Source: Caryophanales bacterium UBA6985 (GTDB lineage Bacteria; Bacillota_I; Bacilli_A; RF39; UBA660). From it: 5,249 nucleotides of DNA. The notes beneath the pieces were generated by a model that was not told where the DNA came from, did no database searches, and was given only the letters and a program-made list of their open reading frames with translations. Shown piece after piece: positions 1 to 5,249 of the stretch (positions within the stretch are counted from its first letter, which is position 1; the number at the start of each line of letters is the position of its first letter). Position numbers and translations under genes: made by a program. The stretch is taken from contig DJYF01000031.1 in NCBI GenBank assembly GCA_002450035.1, positions 1 to 5,249 on the forward strand, given 5' to 3'.

Positions 1-1749
1 TTCAGTCAATAAATCTAAAATGGCTGTAACAGTATCAGTAATTGTAACAACATTTTCTTCTAGTGTAGGACCTTCATCAGCTTCAACTGTTGTCACTGAA
101 CTTGTTAAATTATTTAAACTAGACATTGCTGAATCTAAAAGATTTGATGATTGTCCAGATCCTACATAAATTGAACCTGAAGTTCCTATGTCTGAAATTT
201 TTATTTTTCCGCCTTGTGTTGCTTGACCTAACATGCTAAATATGCCAGCTAAATTATTATTTCCAGAAGCTAAAGCAGGAATCAAATCACCACCAACTGT
301 TTGAACAAGTGTAGGTAAAAGTGTGAGTAATGGCAGAGCACTAGCAACCTTTCCTAAATTAATTTCACCATTTAATAAAGGAAATTTAATATTTATTCCA
401 TCTAGTGCTTTACCAAGAACTCCTGACAATATTTTCTCAACTTGATATGATCCATAAGCAAAAGGACTTGAAGCTATGTTAGTTCCTCATGAGAACATGA
501 AATTATTAAACATATTATCAAATCTTTTCGATCAAGGAGTAAAACCTGCAAAATCAGATAATAGTGTTGAATTAATGTCAGTAGAAACTCCGCTGCTAAC
601 ATTATGCATGTTTGCAGCTGATATTAAATCTGTAATATTAACACCAAATAAATTTCCTAATTGAGATCTAACTACATTACTTTGATTAGCACCCATTTCT
701 TGTAAATAAGATGTAATACTTGCTAATAATTTATCTGTAGTATTTGCATCAAGACCATTATTCAATAATGCTCCATAGTCTAATCCAGCTCTTGCAGCAC
801 CCATAAGAACTAAGTTAGATATTCCACTTCCTAAATTAGAAATATCACCTGATCCTAATGCATTAATAGCACTGGCTAAACTTTTAACTGTTCCAGCATT
901 CATACCAGAGCTATACATAGATCCTAATCATGACTGCACAACACCCTCAAATGCCATTGCATTCTGAGCCGTCATTGTAGATTGAGCTGTAAGTAAACTT
1001 TCAGATACGCTTGAAAAAGATTTTACTATGTATTCAGATGTCTTATAATTTTCATTTAAGAATTCTTGTAAACTATATTCTAAGGCTAATCTATTTGCAG
1101 TTGAATCAGAACCTTGAATTCTAACTAACTGATTCATTGAATCTGTCCAATTATCAAATACAAGATTGATATCATCCGCAATAGTTCTTAAAAATGCTCT
1201 TTGCTCTACATTATATATAATACCAGATTTAAGGTATTCAGATAAATTGTTGAAAACTCTTTGTTGACTTACTAATCCAGTTCCAGTTAGTGCATTATTT
1301 AAACTATCTGTTAAACCTTCAAAAGTACGTCCAGATCCAGTAAGATGTGCTCTCATTGATTGGACCTTATCTATATAATTATTAATAGAGCTGTCTAATT
1401 GCTTAGTAATACTAGATGTAACGTCGGCAATAGCATTAGTAACAACAGCTCCAGAATTTTCTTTTAAATTATTAATTTTATCTTGAAGCTGAGCTTGTAT
1501 CTGCTCATTAACTTTACCTTCTTCTTTTAACTGTTTTAATTTTTCATCATGAAGCTTTTTCTGAAAATCTAATTCTTCATCATGACTCTTTTTAAGTAAC
1601 TCACGAGCGTGAAGTAATTTTAAGTCATGTAAAAGATCCTCATTCTCCTTACTGAGTTTCTTTTCTGTATTTTTAAGAGATTCAAGCTCTTGTATTTTTC
1701 GTTTTATAGGATCATCTCTTCTTAAATTATCACTAGTATTATTTGGCAT
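1..1749 (-). CDS. Tail tape measure protein, N-terminal 583 codons (partial; contains three in-frame TGA codons)
   Basis: This protein sets tail length and is packed inside the tube. The reading frame stays open from ATG at 1749 to the left window edge if TGA is read as an amino acid at codon 274 (930-928), codon 406 (534-532) and codon 421 (489-487). There are no in-frame TAA or TAG codons. Residues 13-97 are a highly charged Lys/Glu/Leu-rich predicted coiled coil. Then follows a long Ser/Asn/Ala/Gly-rich, mostly helical region, with a hydrophobic stretch around residues 465-482 (LGKVASALPLLTLLPTLV). Length, coiled coil, hydrophobic patch and position downstream of tube and chaperone genes all fit a tape measure. 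The start has GAGGAG at 1763-1758, 8 bases upstream. The pieces after each TGA lack start signals. Contexts around the TGAs, such as VQS-x-LGSMY and FMFS-x-GTN, accept Trp well. The C-terminus is outside the window. Some other large internal virion protein is a less likely alternative. Confidence 0.88.
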
Positions 1750-1767
1750 TAATACATCTCCTCTTAA

Positions 1768-2001
1768 TTAACTATTTTTAGAGTTAATTAAACGTTTTCT
1801 ATTTTCTTCAATCATCTCTTGAGCTCTATTAGCATCATCAACAATAAATTCTATAAGATAATCTCTTTCCCTTGGAGTTATCTTTAGTATATCAGTATAA
1901 GAAGTGTTACAGTTCTTAGCTATTGAATAACACTCTCTTACAATTTCTTTAAATCTATAAGGACCGTATGGTTCACCATCTTCATTAAATTGTGGGTCCA
2001 A
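1768..2001 (-). CDS. Frameshift extension of the gp26-like tail-assembly protein (77 codons, TTG first codon)
   Basis: A short frame overlapping the last 17 bases of the gp26-like gene and ending in TAA at 1770-1768, 18 bases before the tape measure start. The product is polar and helical: MDPQFNEDGEP at its start, an acidic middle with YLIEFIVDDANRAQEMIEEN, and a basic end RKRLINSKNS. The frame opens after a TAG at 2034-2032. Between there and the TTG it has no ATG, and no purine-rich ribosome binding site precedes the TTG at 2001-1999, although the other genes here have clear ones. That suggests it is not initiated independently but is translated as a C-terminal extension after a +1 or -2 shift on the T6 run at 2005-2000. 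Its position just before the tape measure matches the second half of a tail-assembly chaperone pair (compare lambda G/GT, P2 E/E+E', Mu). Initiation at TTG by translational coupling is the alternative. Domain family not recognised. Confidence 0.75.
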   Translation of the reverse strand: MDPQFNEDGEPYGPYRFKEIVRECYSIAKNCNTSYTDILKITPRERDYLIEFIVDDANRAQEMIEENRKRLINSKNS

Positions 2002-2731
2002 AAAATTCGTTAGTGTAACGAAAGGGAGTATCTACTTCACCTCCGCACTTAGAACATTTTAAATGCAAATCAGTTTTAATTCCTATAAGTGAATTAAGTT
2101 TTGTTGCGGCCTGTGAAATAACATTAGTATCTTTCATTGGCAATTTTTTAAGAGTTTCTCTTATCATAATAGGATCGACAGATTCACCATCAACTGATTC
2201 AATAAGAGATTGTAAAGTTAAAAGAATTGTAGGATCTCCTATCATTTCAGGAAAATCCTCCTTCATCTTTCTAGCCTCTCTATTAATTCTATCTAAATCT
2301 CTTGGTGTTTGAAATCTTAGTTTAACTTCATACCCAGTAACAGGAAGTTTTACAGTCATCATTTCTTTAATTTTATCATCATACTCTATAACTTCCATAT
2401 CATCTAAATCAATTGTAATAGATTCAGAATTGCCACAATAAGGACAGGTGAATCTTAAGTTATAATCTGTTCCATATGTTACTACACGTAGTTTATGAAG
2501 CATATAAGTATAATCGCCTAAGCATAAATCATAAACAGGTATTGGTAACTTTTTATCTAGGCATGATTCCATAATTTCAGCCATTGATTTATATGGATTC
2601 TGAGAAGGAGCTAACCTTTTCATCTCATCCTCAACAGTCATAGATCTTAAACTAAACGATGGATCAAATTTCTTTCCATAAATTTTACCTTTACTAGGTA
2701 ATTCAAAATCTTCTTTAATTGTTACTGCCAT
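1985..2731 (-). CDS. T4 gp26-like baseplate hub / tail-assembly protein with four-Cys zinc ribbon
   Basis: A complete 248-residue protein ending in TAA at 1987-1985, with ATG at 2731 preceded by GAGGA 9 bases upstream. It opens with FELPSKGKIYG and then LRSMTVEDEMKRLAPS, an N-terminal pattern I associate with the T4 gp26-like baseplate family (PF12322); this is recognition from memory, not a search. Residues 67-87 include VYDLCLGDYTYMLHKLRVV. Two CxxC knuckles, CPYC at 96-99 and CSKC at 226-229, would form one four-cysteine zinc ribbon that brings the middle and C-terminus together. It is somewhat longer than T4 gp26 (208 residues). The protein has no tryptophan, so it gives no information on TGA use. 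In T4, gp26 acts in hub assembly together with the tape measure. Here it sits directly upstream of the tape measure and overlaps a second frame, suggesting it is the short form of a chaperone pair. It lies 3 bases after the preceding small gene, so the two are probably translationally coupled. Confidence 0.85.
   Translation of the reverse strand: MAVTIKEDFELPSKGKIYGKKFDPSFSLRSMTVEDEMKRLAPSQNPYKSMAEIMESCLDKKLPIPVYDLCLGDYTYMLHKLRVVTYGTDYNLRFTCPYCGNSESITIDLDDMEVIEYDDKIKEMMTVKLPVTGYEVKLRFQTPRDLDRINREARKMKEDFPEMIGDPTILLTLQSLIESVDGESVDPIMIRETLKKLPMKDTNVISQAATKLNSLIGIKTDLHLKCSKCGGEVDTPFRYTNEFFGPTI
2000..2005 (-). promoter_or_regulatory. Candidate programmed ribosomal frameshift site (T6 run)
   Basis: Six T residues on the minus strand, read as GAA TTT TTT GGA in the gp26-like frame, lie inside the only interval (2034 to 1985) where the ribosome could change to the downstream frame. 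A +1 slip of the first TTT, or a -2 slip of the second, re-pairs perfectly and continues with TTG GAC CCA. The fusion would be about 320 or 321 residues. Directly after the run, GGACC (1999-1995) can pair with GGTCC (1965-1961), enclosing a small ATGG/CCAT hairpin. Its zero-base spacing is shorter than for typical stimulatory structures, so that part is weak support. Confidence 0.55.
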
Positions 2732-2734
2732 TTT

Positions 2735-2968
2735 TTATCTTCCTCTCTGTCTTAATGCACGTAAAGTTTTACCTTCATTATTTAAAATATAGATGTTCAT
2801 TCCATTAGCTTCGATAGTTTCAAAATCATCATCTTTCTTTCTATTCTTCCTGTAAATATTACAAAAGCTGATACCATTATCATAAACACCTGTATCGACT
2901 TTATCAATATCATCAATATAGGTTGTCTTAATAATATTATCAGCTAAAAAATCTTTCTGTATTATCAT
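2735..2968 (-). CDS. Hypothetical 77-residue protein between tail tube and gp26-like gene
   Basis: A complete small gene with ATG at 2968 and TAA at 2737-2735. A purine-rich AAGGAAG at 2984-2978 serves as ribosome binding site, with an 11-base spacing from AGGA. I do not recognise the family. The N-terminal half is acidic and Asp-rich (around YIDDIDKVDTGVYDN). The middle has a basic cluster, YRKNRKKDDD. The C-terminus is strongly basic (RALRQRGR). There is no signal peptide, membrane segment or tryptophan. The alternating charged and hydrophobic pattern, including MNIYILNNEGKTL, could be a small beta-rich fold, but this is only an impression. The binding site of the next gene lies inside its last codons, so the two are probably coupled. 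Position suggests a tail-assembly or minor virion role. It is unlikely to be a chance frame because spacing, direction and binding site all fit the operon. Confidence 0.8.
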   Translation of the reverse strand: MIIQKDFLADNIIKTTYIDDIDKVDTGVYDNGISFCNIYRKNRKKDDDFETIEANGMNIYILNNEGKTLRALRQRGR

Positions 2969-2990
2969 ATGTTCTATCTTCCTTTCTATC

Positions 2991-3035
2991 TATTTCTGTA
3001 TTACAACAACATACAGTCATTATAATACAGAAATA
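2991..3035 (-). repeat. 13-bp perfect inverted repeat upstream of the small hypothetical gene
   Basis: The arms 2991-3003 and 3023-3035 are perfect reverse complements (minus-strand arms TATTTCTGTATTA and TAATACAGAAATA) separated by 19 bases. In RNA this would form a stem-loop ending about 6 bases before the ribosome binding site of the gene starting at 2968. Its promoter-proximal arm shares four bases (3032-3035) with the tetraloop hairpin next to it, so the two structures compete. The loop contains no obvious gene. It could be a protein-binding operator, a translational control element or half of an attenuator. Confidence 0.6.
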
Positions 3036-3055
3036 ATCAACCGAAGTTGATTATT
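3032..3055 (-). terminator. Stem-loop with UUCG tetraloop after tail tube gene (terminator or processing hairpin)
   Basis: Ten perfectly paired bases, 3055-3046 (AATAATCAAC) with 3041-3032 (GTTGATTATT), close a C(UUCG)G loop, an exceptionally stable RNA tetraloop. It begins 8 bases after the tube gene's TAA (3066-3064). The following bases are T-rich (the stem ends in ATTATT and then TCTGTATT) but there is no long uninterrupted T run. It may therefore be a partial terminator, or an mRNA-stabilising hairpin that lets the abundant tube message outnumber the downstream genes. Confidence 0.6.
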
Positions 3056-3063
3056 GTCTTTCT

Positions 3064-3642
3064 TTAAAGTTGATCTGGCTTATGAGGTATTGCCCTATCA
3101 TAAATTATAGTGCCAGTCAAAGTCTTTTTATCAGCGTTATTATTATCTCATCCAGATTCCTGAATTGAACTTACCCAACAACCTTTGAGTTCCCAATAGT
3201 TAACCAAAGTATTATCTGGTAAATATTCAAGAACAACTGCATCTTTCTTATAGACATCAGATGATGGAATAGTATCATCAACAACATTATAAGATAATGC
3301 TTGCCAAGCTCTTAATACTGATTTACCATCAGCACCAGCGAAATCATTAATAACTAATGTTCCAGAATTAAAGCTTGCTTTTCCAGCATAATGTACAGTA
3401 CTATTACCTCTATTAATATCTATAGGACTTTGCTGGAAATCAGGAACAGTAAAACTAACAACAGAGAAGTCAATTACTTCCTGACCATTATTAATATAAT
3501 CATCTAAATTATTTTCATCACCAGCAACTCTTAATAAATTATCAAGACCAGAAACTAAGAAACGGAAGTTATTAGTTCTAATTGGCTGATAAGATTTAGG
3601 GTTATCAGCAAGGTGATATGTTCCAAAATTTGTAGTAGCCAT
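3064..3642 (-). CDS. Tail tube protein (contains one in-frame TGA codon)
   Basis: This 192-residue protein polymerises into the inner tail tube around the tape measure. ATG at 3642 has a strong GGAGGAG site at 3658-3652, 9 bases upstream and just after the sheath stop codon. The N-terminal part has FRFLVSGLDNLLRVAG (26-41) and then VIDFSVVSFTVPDF (56-69), the pattern of T4 gp19-like tube proteins. LRAWQALSYNVVDDTI and LKGCWVSSIQESG follow. With the standard code it would stop at TGA codon 165 (3150-3148). Read through, it continues for 27 residues including TLTGTIIYDRAIP, which looks like the conserved last beta strand and C-terminal arm of tube proteins, and ends at TAA 3066-3064. Total length is normal for a myovirus tube, and the hairpin comes right after this later stop, not after the TGA. 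Function is firm. Trp at codon 165 is inferred. Confidence 0.92.
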
Positions 3643-3659
3643 TTATACTATCTCCTCCA

Positions 3660-4958
3660 TTAAACTGTAGCATCTTCAATTGTAACTTCTTCGTCAGTTA
3701 ATACAATATTAATATCAAATGACTCAACAGCTTCAATTGGTTGAATTGTTAATGTAGCTTTAATTGTCGCTTTTCTAGTAGATACTTCCTTAGTCCACTT
3801 ATACCAAGAAATACCTCTTCCACTCTTCATTTGATCTAATAATGAATTAGCTAATGTCTTGAAGTTAATCCAAACAATATCATCATTAGGTTCAAATGTA
3901 CATCTCATTGCTGTATGGAAGATCTGTTTCTTAATATCACATAATAACATTCTGATATTTAAGAAGTTCATGTATCTATCAACAGTACCAGTAGCTGATT
4001 TATTAACTACTCTATTACCCCAGATTCTATAGCCATATGTACCAGCATTATAAATTGGATTAACCATAATGTTAAGCTGTTCACCTGCTTCTTCATCATT
4101 TTGAAGTGTATGCATTAATGCTTCACCTACATCAAATGAAGGTTTAATTAATCCAGGAATAAATCCTCTAGCTACACCTGCTGCAGCAAACCAGTTAGCA
4201 TTACTCTTAGTGCTATATGCATAAGCCATTAAATAACCAAATCCTGCAGGCATTAATACAGATGTTTGAGAACCTGTTGCTGTAGTAACACAATTGAACC
4301 ATGGGAAGAATGCTGCACTGTATAAATCTCCAGAAGCTTCAGGAGTATATTGTTCCTGAATCATATTGAATAATTGTTCTTCATCTTCAACATAATCAGC
4401 AAATTCAATTAATGCAATTGCATCTCCACGTTCTTTTGCTAAATCTCTAATCTTTGTGTAAGAAGATGTAATTACAGTTGATACATTTCCATCATTTACT
4501 ACATCATACTCTTTGCCGCAGTTAGCATAACCACCAGTTGTGATAAACTTAATATTAAATAAGTTTCTATCTTTAAACTCATCTAACTTACCAGCTTCAA
4601 TAGCAGTTTCGATTAAATTGTAAGCATCTCCTTCTGCTAAGCTTGATCCAGTAGCTGCGTTATCATAAATAAGAGGTTTAACTACAACATTTAATCCTTG
4701 TAATAAGAGTTCATACGCCATAATGTATGATCTATCTAAACCACCATCTACTGTAACAGTGTGTCCGGATGCTCAGACTCTGAAGGAGTCTGCACTAGTG
4801 AACAATTTTGATTCAGGAGTAACTGAATAAACAACATCACCTTCACTAGTTGTGTCATAACTTCTAGCGTACAACATTGGGACAAGAACTGTATTCTCTG
4901 TAATATCAAATGCGGCTAATTGAACAGCTTCCTGTTCGCGAATTTTAATATTAGGCAT
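3660..4958 (-). CDS. Tail sheath protein (contains one in-frame TGA codon)
   Basis: This 432-residue protein forms the contractile sheath around the tube. The ATG is at 4958. AAAGGAG overlaps the upstream gene's stop, but its spacing to ATG is long (13 bases). An in-frame TAA seven codons upstream limits the start. Codon 62 is TGA (4775-4773). After it the frame continues to residue 80, the Met of MAYELLLQGLNVVV, a hallmark N-terminal sheath segment. A start at that Met would have no ribosome binding site and would lose conserved sequence. Further sheath features are NPIYNAGTYGYRIWGNR (about 300-316), MNFLNIRMLLCDIKKQIF around 330-347 and FEPNDDIVWINFKTL around 355-369. Last comes a beta-rich C-terminal domain (about 397-421) that links to neighbouring subunits and the tube. 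These match the phage sheath families PF04984 and PF17482 by recognition. It is directly followed by the tube gene, as in most myoviruses. Six other Trp residues use TGG. Confidence 0.96.
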
Positions 4959-4976
4959 GGTATTCCATTCTCTCCT

Positions 4977-5249
4977 TTAATCTTGTACTTTTATATCTCC
5001 ACTATATTCAATATTCCAGTTATCCATAAATGGAACACTAAATAAGTAAGCATCATCTATTGTCAATCTAATTGACATTCTTGTAAATTGTCCACTAATT
5101 AATCTTTCAGGAATATCTGAATTATCAGATACTGTACTTTCAATCATCAATGTAGAATCATGGACAATATTTGCATTATTATAAGGAATTTCAATATGTA
5201 AATTAGGATAATTTATTATATTAAATACAAAATTCCTTACATATTCATC
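4977..5249 (-). CDS. C-terminal fragment of a phage protein upstream of the sheath (possible tail terminator or sheath stabiliser)
   Basis: An open frame enters from the right window edge and gives 90 residues before TAA at 4979-4977. The sequence is beta-strand-like and rich in Ile, Asn and Asp, with segments such as IPYNNANIVHDSTL, GQFTRMSIRLTIDDAYLFS and a final WNIEYSGDIKVQD. It contains one TGG and no TGA. Its stop overlaps the ribosome binding site of the sheath gene, so the two are in one operon and probably coupled. In many myoviruses the gene just before the sheath encodes a tail terminator, tail completion or sheath-stabilising protein (T4 gp15/gp3 type), and that is the best guess here. 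I see no motif that proves it. The start and most of the gene may lie outside the window. Confidence 0.8.
   Translation of the reverse strand, partial: DEYVRNFVFNIINYPNLHIEIPYNNANIVHDSTLMIESTVSDNSDIPERLISGQFTRMSIRLTIDDAYLFSVPFMDNWNIEYSGDIKVQD

Noticed and set aside
476..664. A 62-residue plus-strand open frame.
   Set aside because: It lies wholly inside the tape measure gene on the opposite strand, has no ribosome binding site, and runs against the direction of every other gene.
532..918. A separate 128-residue gene downstream of the tape measure.
   Set aside because: It is in the same frame as the preceding piece with only a TGA codon between, and there is no ribosome binding site before its first Met, so it is an internal part of the tape measure.
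3660..4721. A 353-residue sheath starting at the Met at 4721.
   Set aside because: No ribosome binding site precedes it, and the frame is open upstream through one TGA to a start at 4958. The upstream part completes the N-terminus of a normal-length sheath.
1..4958. Pseudogenes or a decayed prophage with nonsense mutations.
   Set aside because: All interruptions are TGA and none is TAA, TAG or a frameshift. Neighbouring genes, binding sites and protein sequence look intact, which random decay would not produce.
1..4958. Selenocysteine at TGA codons.
   Set aside because: Five sites in three structural proteins, three in one protein, with no redox-motif context; reassignment explains all of them together.
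4956..4970. A five-codon frame (ATG GAA TAC CAT GCC TAA) overlapping the sheath start, possibly a leader peptide.
   Set aside because: Its ATG is only 3 bases from GGAG, which is too close for good initiation, and such short frames arise easily by chance. It is noted only because the real sheath start has an unusually long 13-base spacing.
1..5249. tRNA genes, CRISPR arrays, insertion sequences or attachment sites.
   Set aside because: Apart from the 95-base gap at 2969-3063 almost every base is coding. I saw no cloverleaf, no direct repeat array and no transposase.

Overview
This 5.2 kb window is the tail-morphogenesis segment of a contractile-tailed bacteriophage (myovirus), or a related prophage. 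All genes read on the minus strand, so transcription runs from position 5249 toward position 1. The DNA is AT-rich (about two-thirds A+T by eye) and tightly packed. Genes are separated by a few to about 20 bases, except for one gap of 95 bases, and most starts have clear AGGAG-type ribosome binding sites.

Order in the direction of transcription: (1) 5249-4977, C-terminal 90 residues of a gene cut by the window edge, possibly a tail terminator or sheath-stabilising protein; (2) 4958-3660, tail sheath; (3) 3642-3064, tail tube; (4) a 95-base gap with two overlapping inverted repeats; (5) 2968-2735, an unknown 77-residue protein; (6) 2731-1985, a 248-residue T4 gp26-like protein with a four-cysteine zinc-ribbon pattern; (7) 2001-1768, a short frame overlapping the end of gene 6 with no ATG and no ribosome binding site, probably reached by programmed frameshifting; (8) 1749-1, the first 583 codons of the tape measure protein, running off the left edge.

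The main discovery is that TGA does not act as a stop here. Read with the standard code, the tape measure splits into four pieces and the sheath into two, and the tube loses its C-terminus. All pieces lie in the same frame with only TGA between them: codons 274, 406 and 421 of the tape measure, codon 62 of the sheath and codon 165 of the tube. The downstream pieces have no start signals of their own. Every gene whose end is visible stops at TAA. The simplest reading is TGA = tryptophan (translation table 4). TGA = glycine (table 25) is the main alternative. This points to a phage of a TGA-recoding host (Mollicutes-like, or SR1/Gracilibacteria-like if Gly), or to a phage that recodes TGA for its own late genes, as reported for some gut phages.

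The second notable point is the overlap of genes 6 and 7 just upstream of the tape measure. This is where most long-tailed phages carry a pair of tail-assembly chaperones joined by a programmed frameshift. A T6 run lies inside the permitted overlap and would allow a +1 or -2 shift, giving a fusion of about 320 residues. Together the genes form one assembly line: the tape measure and its chaperones set tail length, the tube polymerises around the tape measure, and the sheath polymerises around the tube.
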